This document shows, piece after piece, positions 33,310 to 45,114 of a stretch of 64,000 bases of DNA. Both the position numbers and the translations under genes were made by a program. The notes below the pieces were generated by a model. It saw nothing but the letters and a program-made list of their open reading frames with translations. It was not told the origin of the DNA and did no database searches. Position 1 is the first letter of the stretch; each line of letters opens with the position of its first letter. The DNA is taken from contig CM114272.1 of the NCBI GenBank assembly GCA_050084515.1, positions 28,644,001-28,708,000 on the forward strand, written 5' to 3'. This stretch comes from Blasia pusilla (taxonomy: Eukaryota; Marchantiophyta; Marchantiopsida; Blasiales).

Positions 33310-34531
33310 TGTTGGAGAAGTCCACCCGGTTGCTTATGGAAACTCGAACAAGTGTTCATGACTTCATCACGGATGCGCAGACCCCTATCTCTCAAGTTCT
33401 GTGGTGTGAGATTCTCTCCAACGGCGTACTCTAGTTCTATTTCCAGAAAATTTCCTCATCAACATCCGTCCACGAGTCATTTCTATTCGTAACAAAGTTA
33501 TGGAGGATTTCACAACAAGTTATCCACTTGACTACATACTTGCTACTAGGTGCTTCAACAAGATATACGCATTCTCAATTCACGAAGAAAATGCCACCTC
33601 AATTTAATAATGAAAATACAATGCTCGTTGATGACCCTGGCATGTGCAAGGCAGAAATTGAAATCCTCCTTATCTTTGTTCCCCGAAGCCATACGGAAAG
33701 CCGGGACCAAATGTGGTAGTGGTGAGTATCCACTATCCCCCAAGAGGTATTGACCTTTGTCAAAATAGTGTGCTTGGTTCATCCCTTCCCACAAACCTGA
33801 ACGCTTCAAGCATGTGAAGTCTTGGACCGAACCTGACATATCTATGACAAATACAAGATAAATTATGAGAATACAATTTTTCTTATCTCGAAACAATAGC
33901 TGGAATTCAAAGTTGAGAGGTACTGAACCTCACTTGTGAAAATATAGATTATACGCCTTCTGTCATCACAGAATATTTGTGCATTCAACGAGTACTTAGA
34001 ATTTCTATCAAAGTAGGTCTCTCTAGAGTACTTCAATCATTGATTGAGCTTGAGTAGCATTCCGTCTATCAACCCGACACAACCAAAAAATCCTTTCTTA
34101 GCAAACTCATAGGAAATCCTTGCACGCTCCAATTGATTTGGCCATTGGACTTCACTTTTGAGTATGTCTACCAATGCTTGCATGCACCTCCTCGTGTAGT
34201 TGATCATGGAACCCTGTGATATTCCCCAAAAGAAGACAGAATGGGAAAGGCACGCACCATTACCGTTATGGCCTAAACGGTCCAATGTAAGTGCCAATTG
34301 TACTTCGGAATCCACATTAGCTTGGAAGTTGTTATTTGGTGTGTGAAATACTGGATGGTCATGAATCAAGGATACAAGTTCTTGAAAAGTGTCTAGTCTC
34401 ATTCGTGTCATTTGCCTAAAACCAGCAAGAGGCAAGTTGAAGAAAAAAATATCAATGTAGTCCTTGCTTTTCGCAATACCTGCCCGTGTGTGAAATACTG
34501 GATGGTCTTGAATCACATGCTTGGAAGGCAC
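33310..34531 (-). pseudogene. PIF/Harbinger transposase (DDE_Tnp_4) with one intron
   Basis: The minus-strand ORF from 34531 carries FRQMTRMRLDTFQELVSLI, QLALTLDRLGHNGNGA, GISQGSMINYTRRCMQALV and FFGCVGLIDGMLLKLNQ, typical of the HARBI1 family. After a TGA at 34037-34039 the same frame continues YFDRNSKYSLNAQIFCDDRR, then RIIYIFT. A 92-bp GT-AG intron (33842-33933) follows, and exon 2 resumes in frame with SGSVQDFTC, QYLLGDSGY and ARVINEH. The D-D-E triad is visible (IDG, GDS, NEH). Two frameshifts (near 33560 and 33455) precede the C-terminus (KWITCCEILHNF, RDRGLRIRDEVMNTC), which ends near 33310. The enzyme would cut and join Harbinger DNA at 3-bp targets. Terminal repeats were not found. 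Confidence 0.85.
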
Positions 34532-35146
34532 TAGGGAAATATAAAATACAGCATTGTGAAAAACAAGGAATATTTGAAGGTAACTTGAATTCGGTTTAGT
34601 TTCATGCTGATGTGTTATGATAAATCATTTACATAAAAATAGGATTTCTACAATTGGGAAGGGTGTAGCTCAGCAAAGGTTTAAAAAGCCCATTTCAATC
34701 ATCCTCTTCCCCATTTTCAATCTTCAATCATCAAGTAGGAGCAACAACCAAACTTGGAGTAAGACACTCAATTGGCTAGGGAATACATTATGCTAAGATG
34801 ATGAGGAGAATTGGAAGAAACTCTCATAATTTTGAACTCATGCCCCCAACTACAATTCACCATTTCCATAGCATGAATATGAAAGTAGTCAAGTAAACTT
34901 GAGTTGGGGCAATGGCAGAGGCGAGTTCATGTAGGACCGGATTTCCCACATCCAAAGCGTGCAACTAAAAAAAAAACCAGTGTGCAACGATTGACACACG
35001 TCATTTGCTTTTTTTTTCTTCGGTAGAGTGGAGCTTTGGAACTCACATACCTGATTGATCTTCTCACTAGCTTATATGCTTATGTAATTGATCGTTCAAA
35101 ATTTGATTGGAGGTTTGGAAGAAATTCTATAAACTGCTATATGTCG
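34532..35146. other. Upstream flank of the Harbinger relic, no gene recognised
   Basis: No open frame with a domain and no terminal inverted repeat were recognised. A second Harbinger ORF (Myb-like) would be expected near the transposase but is not seen here. Confidence 0.4.
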
Positions 35147-35293
35147 AGTCCACCTTCATCAGCGTGATCTGATCTGCCTTGCCCACCTTCTTCAGCATGA
35201 TCTACCTCAATCTGCCCACCTCCTTCATAAGCGTGCTCTACTACAATCTGCCCACCTCCTTCATGCTCCACTTCAATATGCCCACCTCCACAA
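35147..35293 (-). repeat. Minisatellite, about four 30-36 bp units, open on the minus strand
   Basis: Imperfect tandem copies of the type CCCACCTCCTTCAT, xAGCG, TGCTCTACxxCAATCTG repeat about four to five times. Read on the minus strand, the array is open and encodes a Gly/acidic repeat of the form EGGGQI-x-V-x-HA (CGGGHIEVEHEGGGQIVVEH, then AYEGGGQIEVDHAEEGGQG), ending in a stop just below 35147. Unit-length differences are multiples of three, which hints at past coding constraint. No flanking exon was identified. Confidence 0.6.
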
Positions 35294-37300
35294 TCTAGTT
35301 TGAACGCAACCTGCCCGTCCAGTTTGAAAACCTGTCTAACCCCTCCGACCCCCTCCTCAAACGAGCATTTCTGTTATCGCCGTTGAGGGGAAAGGGGAGC
35401 CAACTTTTGGCTGCCGTGGAAGAGAACGACTCATCGCCGTAACCCGCTTTAATTAACGGGAGCCCCGTCCGACCCCACGGGACACAAGTGAGTGGCCCTA
35501 ATAGGCGGAATTCAAGATATGAATAGCCCTTGCGCGGGAATGAAAGGACCAACCATACTCATACAGATTCAAAATGTTTTTTCTTCCCATAATGTGGAAA
35601 ATATTTTATCTCCAATAATAATATGGAATTTCTTTTGGAGATGGCGTTGAGTGACCCTACCAGCTTGCATTTTTTCAAAGTCTACGGCTCTACATCTACA
35701 TCCAGCGCATCTCTTGTCCGTCCGATAGGTCATCTCCATGATCACAAATCACAAATCTCCTTACTTGGCTGGATCCTAAATTGTCCTCATGTCCTCTTCC
35801 TCGAACAGCTATACCAGCATACTATAACTATAAAGAGGAAGGTTTCGAAAGGCCCTACCTAGCCTCCCTTTGTAGGCAAGGATCTTTCATTTGAAACCTT
35901 GCGGGCCTCGAGCCCGGGTTGTGTCAGATCAATCGACGTCAGTTTGAGCGGAGCGACGGAGATCAAGTTCAAAATTCGAAAGAGGTGGGAGGGGGAGCAG
36001 GAGAATGTGGTAGAGCCCCGACAAGAGGGAAAGAGGGAGGGAAATGTGGACATGCGATGCGCGCTTCTTGCTCCCCCGGCTTCTTCTTCTCATCCAAGTC
36101 GGCTTCCCACCTTCATGGCGCATGTCACTCAAATTCCCCGCGCGCGCTGCCTCCTAGCATGGAGCCTTCTTTGCGCTCCTATAAGTGTGCAACCACTGCT
36201 CTAGACGTTCAGCCTGTTCAGTGCGCGTTCCTTGTCCTCTACTGGTCGCGTATGCGCTGCTCTCGCTGAGGGACTGCGCTATAGAAGCCCTGAGGGAGAA
36301 GCGTCCTGACTTTGCGATACTGCTCATTTCTTTGACTGATTTGCGAGTGTCGGAGGCATCCGATTCGGCTCTGGATTATCATAGCGATTTGATCGCTGGT
36401 TGTAGAATTTTTGTGTCGCCAAGTGAAGAGGTGGAGTCGTTACACAGACTGCTCTGTTCCTCGTAAATCAGAGGTGGTAACATTGGAGGCGAGCGTCGTT
36501 GGAGAAAGATGGAGTGAGAATTGAGTCGATTCCGTTGACTCAATCTCCTCCGCTGACGATTTAGGATTGCTGGTAGACTTCCTACTGGATGTCTCGGAGA
36601 AGCTTCTTTGAATTGTACACCAATCACCCCTCATTTGGTGGCCAAGCTTGCGTTTAGCGGCAGTGTTCGCCTGAAGCTTGGACTGTTCTAGTTACAAGAG
36701 ACGGGCAGTCATGGTGAGCGGCTGAGGGGAAAAAGGTCCCGAGACGAGAAGATTTCCCACAACGTGCGACGTCTTAGGAGACTCCGACTCAGTACCTCCA
36801 GGGAAAATGAACTCAGTCAGGACACGATACTTTTGGACCACTGACGATCTGCCCGAGAGTGAAGATGAAATGGTTGCCATTAGGGCTCGATTCTCAAGGA
36901 CCATCGAAGATCTGATCATGAGCGATTGTTCGCACAATGACGAGAATTCTCCGACAGAGGCCCTAGTCGGAGGGGATGGGAGATTGGCTGACCGAGCTCC
37001 CATCCGCCCCTCTCCCCGTCTACCACTAAAAGACGTCACCTATTTGTTTCCTTCTAATGTAAGTTGCATACTCCATTCGCCGTCGTTCTCTCTGGGTTTC
37101 CGTGGACATGGTTCCAGTTCATCCTCATTCTTAAGTGGCGAAGGCTATGCTTATCAACTGGTTTAAGACTAAGACTTACAACTGGTTTAACCCTGGAACT
37201 CGCAGTGCTCTCGCTGTCATGTAAATAGATGATCTTTCCTAGAGCTTTCGCACCATTTTTCGCAGTTAGAGATTCCACTAACAGAAACTTCCTGTCACAT
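35294..37300. other. GC-richer region with overlapping short ORFs, unassigned
   Basis: The composition changes at about 35.3 kb to higher GC and frequent CpG. Plus-strand frames such as 36807-37166 (TRYFWTTDDLPESEDEMVAI, polar) and 35899-36204, and minus-strand frames 36692-37039 and 35295-35552, have no domain I recognise. Overlapping frames on both strands are expected in GC-rich DNA. Some may be exon fragments of a host gene, but I cannot build a gene model. The 35300-35560 block might also be an organelle-derived insert. Confidence 0.35.
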
Positions 37301-40300
37301 ACAGGTTTTGCATTCTTTCGACAAAATTGAAATTGTCCAACGTGCTATGGGCCGCAGGCGTCCTCTAGATGCTCCCCTGGTTTCTAAAAGGAGGGCTGTG
37401 CAGGGAAATTGGTACTTGGGAAGCAGACCATCCGCCGTCTTACGGTCATTCAGGTGAAGCCTCCGCTTGGTTCACGAAGGAGCACCTCTCAAATCCACGA
37501 AGTTTTGGCGGAGTGGCGACTAATATCATCGCCGATTAGAATGAGTCACCTGTTGTGACTCTTGAATCCCTTGGTGCCATTGCAGGGAAATTCGCAACCA
37601 GAATCTGTCTTCCGCGCGATAGAAAGAGCAGAGATGTGGCACTGCTGATGATGATCTAACTGGCCTATCACCATGAATCATAACGCTTGCAATGTGGCTT
37701 GCAATGTGCGCAAATTTGGTCATCGTCAAGGACAGCAACGGTTTAGGGTTTTAGGGTGAGAGATTACGAACATTTCTCTCCCTTAGAGTTCTGACTCATA
37801 CAAGAACTTAGGAAAAAACGTAGGTGGTCCTCTAAAGGGACTTTTCAAATTCTACAGCGGGGAAACATTGTTTGGAGCTTCAAAGATTAAACTCCATCAT
37901 CGGTAAATAAATTTGCTATCAAGAAACTCTTGGAGCATTATTCCAAAACTGCCAGTCTCTTGATCTTCATACGAAAATGTTCACAGGCTTTTTTTTGAAC
38001 CCTCGACAAGGTGATTTTAACGTGCCAGGAAAGGTTATCAACATCCCAAATTATGCGTTTCACACACTAACCAACTCGAAGCTAAGCGAACTTAACGTGT
38101 AACCTGTCGGTATAAAAGCCTACCTCATCTTTCCCTATCGAGGCCGCAATATCCGCTTGGAAGTCGAAGCTGTTTAAACAACCTGCAAGGAAATTCCGAA
38201 CACTTTCCACTCAAATAGGTTGAACTAACCCCATCTTTCTAGAAATTGCAAAAATCAGAATTGGTGAGATTAGTGAGCATGAGAAATTGTCCACATTGGC
38301 CAATGCGGTAGTGTCTTACACTGCCCGTTCATGAATGGCCATTTCTTAAGAAAATAGCTGGAGTGGAACTTCGTGAAAGATGTTACAGGACTTCAGTAAA
38401 ATCTAACGGGGATACGTGACAGTTCATCGTATCGTGCTGCTGGATTCTGCATCCTCAAGATGCTTAGGAATCTAGCATTACATTCAGAGTTTACGACGAG
38501 AATCAAGGCACATGGAAAACTTCCAGGTGGTCTGTAAGCTAGGAGAACTACCGAGGAAAACGGTACACGGAGAGGTCCCTCCAGAGCCAATTTGAAATCA
38601 TTAGTTCCCGTAAAGCTGAAACTTTACGGTGACTTCTCCGCCAAACTATTCGAGGTCGACTAGGGACCACTCAGACCTCAATGCGTGGAAGGATGACTTT
38701 CAAGAACTAGGTGGATTGGTTGAAGTAGTGCAACTCGGAATACGGAATTGGATTTACGAGCTCAAATTCCTCGAGTACGGCACTTCACGACCCTTTACGT
38801 TAGAACTTCGATCGAGAGAAAGATTACACGAGATAGTGGTTAGCGCACAATGTCATTAAAGAAATGAGCAAGATCCGTGTGTAGTTCACGACAGAAGGCG
38901 AAGATGCAACGACTAGGAGTAATTATGCGACAATTTAGTGCAACTCCGGCGGCATCTTCAATGCCGGCTAGTTGCACGAAGCTACTCAAGAAATTTGATG
39001 ACAATGTGAATATGCCTGCACGTACTTTGGGTTCTGGATCCGCAAACATGTCTAGTCTTACGATCTAGCTGTACACCAGTGAATTTTCTCAAGGGCAACT
39101 GCGGGTGCGCGCGCAGGCTTATCTGATACTTGAAGGCCATTTTCTTCATGACACGACTACAATATCGTACGTTAGCTCTAGGTTTGAAGGCAGTGATAGA
39201 TCGATACTAGAGTTACCTATAAACCAGAATATTGTCGTTCCTAGGGACCTTGGTGACATGTTAGGAGAGGATATCGATTGATGAAATCAGAACTTTGATA
39301 TCCTAAAATCACCAAATAAAATTTACGACAATATTGTACAATCGGATCTGAGACCTCCAAGGGTGGAAGACTTATTTCTGGGCTGGATGCGCGCGCCGTG
39401 AAAGGACTGATCTGGTTTGAGGATGCTCAAACGTAAAACTGTCGGCAGCAGGTCCGAAGAAATTAGGTTTAAGATCAATGGATTGAATATACTTTGAATG
39501 CCTCTACATAGGACTTATATTCGAGCCAGAATGGAACATAGCAAAGAAGAAATCATCAATACTAGCTGTAAAATCAAGAAAATTAGGAGTTCAACTTCTG
39601 ATATGAGGCACACAGACAGCACATGAATACGATTCTACAGCTTCTATGACATGATTCCATTCAATATTCCTCGTTGCATTTCTACATGCCGCTGGTGACC
39701 GTGATGAGTTGTCGGAAGGAGTTCCTATCGGGCGATGCAGGACACCCTTATTACATGTATGCTCGCAATGGTGAGTTGGAGATGTAGGCACGTAGGAGGT
39801 GGGGTGGGGAAGCGTACAAATGGACGAACAAGGCGACAATCTGCGACAATTTGTCGCAAATTGCATCCTCAGTCGTATAAAGTGAAACCTGTGCTGTCCC
39901 TTAAGGAGAAATTGAAGGACTCCGTCCCAAATATAGTCCTACATGTATCGGTCTACCGATACATGTAGGACCAGTATGCACGCAAACCTTGCGCAGCGCT
40001 AATAAATAATTTAGAAATCATCTCAACATTTCTAAAGAATGTCGTGAAAGGCAAAAGGGCACATAGATACTGTAGAAGGAAAGAAATCGTAAGAGGCCTC
40101 TTGTCGAGGAATAGATGTAAAAACAAGGGGCATCCTAGATGATCACCACAGGCCGGCACGTGTCGCAAACGAAAATCACAACTGTGAGCTTCTTTAAAAA
40201 ACTAGTGTGACTAGTAGTGAGAGATTTGCAAACACCACTTGACACGTGGTTTTCCATACGACGTAGATTTTTTTTGAATTTGTGTGCAGAATGGTCACGG

Positions 40301-43300
40301 GCTGTGCACTAGTCCTTATTTATTATTATAGCAGACACCCTGTTTGAACACCTGTCATTTTTACATTTGAACATGAGTTGCCATCTGTCCCATACGTCCC
40401 GATTCGAATTTCTCCATCAAAATGGAAGATCACGACCGCCATGGCACGGGCAGTGCATCCCTGATTGTTTGATGCCCGTGCATCGCATCAGATTTTGGAA
40501 TAGCACAACAACTAGCTCTAAATGCTTTTGGGGCTGAAATTTTGGAGGTGAAAAAACCATCTTCAGTGTATGCATTTAAACCCATAAGAAAGGAAACTGG
40601 AAGAAGATCGAAAAACAGCAATGTCTATAACTATAGAAATTTGAAAATCGCAGTGACGACGGCTCGAGGATAGTAAGCAATTGCAGAACGCGTATAGACT
40701 ACGGCGAGAACACCTGCAGGTGCTAGTGAACCTGCAGGTCTACGTCACGCAGAAGCCGTGAGTGTGTGCGCTGTTTGAGCAGGAAACAGTGTGATTGTAA
40801 CGAGTCGGCCTTGGCGCGATTGGAAGTGCGCATCGCAAGGCAGATCGATGATAACTACTAGCGCTAGCTTACCTCACGTCTCTTGAGGGATCCATCAATA
40901 GGCCTTCGAACTCTGATATCGCGGGCGCGGGGGATGGGGGAGTTCATGCATGCGCGTAGATTTTATGCCTGGTAAATCGTTGTGCCTGTATCAATTGTTC
41001 AGCATTGCCATCTTTTCCACCCGGTCGTTCTTCACGTTTTTCCCGCGCCATATATCCTTCTCTTCAAGTTCAGCATTCGACCTCGTCGACCACTCTCGAT
41101 GTGTACGAGTACCCTAAATGACATCTCCAGATTTAATGCATACGTTTAGCAGTTGTCTTCAGGTCAACGGTGATTTTCAGATTAACTCGCGCACACACGG
41201 ATTATGTCTCCCTCGCCGCTCATGTCTAGCCATCATAAGGCCGTAAGGAAGACAACCATGCGCGTACACCTGACTACTTTTCTGTTTAGGAGATTTCCTC
41301 TTCCATTCCCCAATCCTACTTCAACATTAAGCAAACCTGCACGTTGATAATCGGCAAGCCATGTCATCAATCTTTCTGGTTCCGCATGAGTGAGGCTAGC
41401 GAGATCCGAACGCCTGACTTCTTAGGAATCGCAGTTGCTCATTTATCGACTTTGCTGGTCAGCATGCCCATACAACAGTCGTATTCCACAGCCAATCGCA
41501 AGCTGCGGAACTGGTTTTCATATGGATTCTATTATTGGAATGGTGCGGTCATTAATATCGGTTCTCTTGGAGGAGAAATCATAACGGCAGCGTTGGCAAA
41601 TCGCAATTGGATGACTACCTGAAATCCTTGAACGTACGATACTACAGGTTAATACGACACCGGATTGATCGATCATCACCAAAGACGCGCAACGTTAGCC
41701 TCAATCCACGGACAGAGTTGTGCGGATGGGCACGCCTTGAAACGTAAGCATATACATGTGAAGTAGGCCTCGATCGGGAGAGGGTCGCAAACACTTGGAT
41801 GGTCGGAGAATCTATCGATGAAACCTAATGATCCAAATTTTGATCGTCCAATGCATGCAATTGGATCTCTTCAAGTTAAATCATGATCAGTACCGTGAGG
41901 AGAAAACTGCCAGACCGGTCAAGAAGCCATTTGGAACACAAAATTTGCTTGAATCTCCGCAACCTGGAGGATCCGTAGGAAGCAGTTAAGGGATCGGTAA
42001 TTCTTACTACCCCGATGTTTTGTAAGCCATTATTTGAATACGTGGTGGTGACTCCCACACTTAACACGTAGTCCAACGGTTCAGGATCCAGACAGAGTCT
42101 TCAAAGGTGTTGTCACTTGTTGATCGTGTTCAAAGTGAAGGATTCTCAAAGCAATCAAAACGGCGGAACTTCAGAATACACAAATGCCAATTAGCAATAG
42201 AGGGAGATTATTACCTATCAACGTCTTTCAGACGTTGAAATGAGAACGTCTTAGATTTGTGCGAGAGAAATTTCGGGACTGTCGAGCTGCCGCTTCAACT
42301 CATTGTGAACAAACTCGTTTCGATTACACTCAATATTATACTGTCACAATGATATACCGGTTGCTGTAAAGATTGCTACCTAAAGAACACCATGGAGGGC
42401 TGAAGATTTTCAAGGATCTCCAGATCATGCAACCAGTTCCAAGGACGACCCGGTAGCGTCAAGAATGATAGAATGGCGGTTTGCTCAAACGTTCCTGTGA
42501 GGAGGCAGAGTAGTTTGAACAATCACCTTAAATGCACTAGCGTTCCACAGCTGAAGTAGTCGTGCAGTATTTAAATTTTGCATACAGCGAAGGCCGAAGC
42601 CTCTTCAGGTGTGAAACTCTAGAAATCAGGATTACTCTGAACAGCTCAACGAGATGCGCCACTGAATCTGACTGTCTAAGATTGAAATCTCAGAAAAGAC
42701 CGCAGCTAATTAGAACCTCCCAGGTGATAGAATATGGAACTGTGTAGGTAACCCGGCGGTCGACGGATCCAGTCTTGACTTCGTTGTTTAACTCTCTAGA
42801 TCCGAACGTTCTCTAGTGCTAGTATTAACTAGAACATCTGCAGATAGACAGGTTCAATATTATTGCAGACTGGGTTGATTCGGAAGCCCTATCGTGAACG
42901 CGAGGAAATGAAGAATGGAATACATGGTGTTGAGGTCATTCGAAGCAGGTGCAGAAGTTGTACGATGTATGACTTTAATCTACATCGATTTGTACATACA
43001 TGTCCAGTCATCGGCTAGAGTCGAGGCGCTGAGATGAGTGAGCGGTACCTACCAGTCGGCAGGTGGCTGTCGCAAGTGATCTCGTGCCAGCCAGTGCTCA
43101 TGAAGGAGCCGGGGAGACATACATAAAAAATATGGAGTAAGCAACTGCCGACCGGGACCAAAATGCAGAGGAGAATCCGGCAAGCCGGGCGAGCGGGCCG
43201 GCGGGCGGGCTTGAACATGCGCTTCTCGCTCGATCGCTGGAGAGGGTGCATGGGATAGTGCGCTTGGATACGGGAATGGGGAAACTTTTCTAGAAGACAA

Positions 43301-43400
43301 GTTGTCCTATTTCAGAATGTACGAGCACCTCCTAAACGATCAATTTTTACCAGTGCACGGTCGTTTGGATAGTTCATCAGTTACCACTTGATGTCCCAGA
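37301..43400. other. Unannotated CpG-rich intergenic region
   Basis: No ORF here shows a recognisable domain and few exceed 90 codons; 41344-41622 plus (92 codons) is the best and has no known motif. No transposon termini were recognised. One perfect hairpin lies at 39936-39971. CpG is frequent, unlike the flanking repeat regions, so the DNA has probably escaped long-term methylation and may be regulatory or hold unrecognised small genes. Confidence 0.4.
39936..39971. repeat. Perfect 17-bp inverted repeat with 2-nt centre
   Basis: The arm GTCCTACATGTATCGGT (39936-39952) is followed after CT by its exact reverse complement (39955-39971). The near-zero spacer makes it a cruciform or hairpin candidate. 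Confidence 0.95.
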
Positions 43401-45114
43401 CGGTGATCGCTAGATTCTGTTAGTTGCACCTGTCGGCTTTCGACCATATCTACCAACAGCTCCACCAGCTATGTACCTACATCGCGCACCCGAGATTCCC
43501 CCTTGACAACGTAACAACGTTCCTCTCGACTCTCGAGCTGTCCGTGCCAACCTCCATGCCACTGTCCCCGTCAGTGATAGACAAGCGTTCCTGAGGAGCG
43601 ATTCGTGGGAGATCCTGGGGATCTCCCACGAATCGCTCGAGAGCCGCAACAGCCGATTGGAGAGGGCCTTGCAATGGCCTGTTTCTGTCCAACTCAAGTT
43701 GCTTTTCGTACGTATCACTCACCAGCGCTCGATCGATTGCTTTTCCCTTCACCGCACGGCGCTTGGGCGATCTAGCCTAGCCTAGCTATGCAGGCAGACA
43801 GGCAGGCCGGCCTCTCTGCAGGTAGGTTTGGTCCCTCGAGCAAATCACAATTTCTATACATTATCCGAGGCCCAAGCTTAAATCTTTATCTCCATCTTAA
43901 CTGTCTGTCACTGCAGTTGTGAAAGCTAGCCCGTCCTGGTCGACGTCAACTGTCGCAGCGCCCGTTCCCTGGCTTCTTCTCAGACCGAGTCTTCGTTAGC
44001 AGGTAGCTATCTCATCCATCGACCGATTGATCGGCAGGCTCCTCTCTTCAGTCTATTTCGCCAGCACGCGCACAAGCTTGCAATGTCAGGCCAAGATTGT
44101 AATTCGATTGATTCCGAGATCCTGTCTATCTCTGTCACTTTAGAACTGTCATGCAATTGCACCTGTCGTGCATGCACTTTCTAAGAGAAATGCTAAGTTC
44201 TCTCTCTCTCTCTCATGAAACATCTGAGGGCTACCTCCGCCAGGCTCTAGATTCTTCCTCATACATATTCATGTTAGAACCAGTGCTTACTGTAATCCAC
44301 TTGTGTTCATTCATGACTGGTACATACGCTTAGAAATCCGACCGGCCGACCTTAATGCTGCTGACGAGGTGATGAGGAACGACTAGAGCTGGCGCACGTC
44401 TTTAAATAAATACACGGACGTACACAGCATTCCTGCATGTTCACCAAAGCTCAATTTAACTGTATAGCATTCGCATCATCCTTTCATGAGGTCGCACTGC
44501 ATGCACGCACTCCTTCAAGCACTCGTTTAGGAAGCAATTTATGACCATCATGGGTTATCCATAGAGAACTTTTTCTCTCCCACATTTGTGACAGCGTATC
44601 CAAGGAATTTTTTCATTCGATGAATTATTACAGTTCTTAAACAGCTACTGAGGACCCTATATTTCTACATGGTAGAGAAGAAATTATGCACGTACAATGT
44701 CCTACAAGTTTACAAGTTCTAATAGAATTATTTACTAGGCTTGCATATTTTTCAATGATCTAGATATAGTAGCATCATTTTCTAATGATCAGGAATTCAC
44801 TTCAACAACCTGCCAAAGGGCTGAAGTTGTGTCATTAATCTTTAAGATATTTTAAATTGAAATATTGTAGCATGCATATGATAGACCTACATTGTTCCCG
44901 GAGCATTGATCGAGTGCTCAAAGTAGAACCTTCAATTGCCCGTCACGAATCGGTTACGGATTTCATAATCAACGTATTGAATTGGATTGCTTCCTTCCAG
45001 ATAAGTAGATGGGTGCGATGATGCATGTATGTGGGCTAGGTCAGTAGTTAGTTCTCACTTGTAAAAGCTCTGGTCTGAATGCGCATTGGCAGGTGACACG
45101 GCTGGAGCATCAAT
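43401..45114. other. Upstream region of the NPF gene, with a 20-bp hairpin
   Basis: The 1.7 kb before the predicted start holds no confident gene. It contains the perfect hairpin at 43596-43638, a short CT run near 44192-44213 and many TGCATGCA-type palindromes. A possible 3' splice site (GGCAG before GTGACACGG, near 45092) lies just upstream of the start codon, so a 5'-UTR intron is possible. No TATA box can be assigned with confidence. Confidence 0.4.
43596..43638. repeat. Perfect 20-bp inverted repeat with 3-nt loop
   Basis: The arm GAGCGATTCGTGGGAGATCC (43596-43615), loop TGG, then the exact reverse complement at 43619-43638. It sits about 1.5 kb upstream of the NPF start codon. Confidence 0.95.

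Noticed and set aside
35147-35293. Possible CRISPR-like array
   Set aside because: Units are contiguous with no unique spacers, and the DNA is eukaryotic.
36692-37166. Opposing 115- and 119-codon frames as a candidate gene
   Set aside because: Both strands are open over the same GC-rich stretch, no domain is recognisable on either, and no splice-consistent extension was found.
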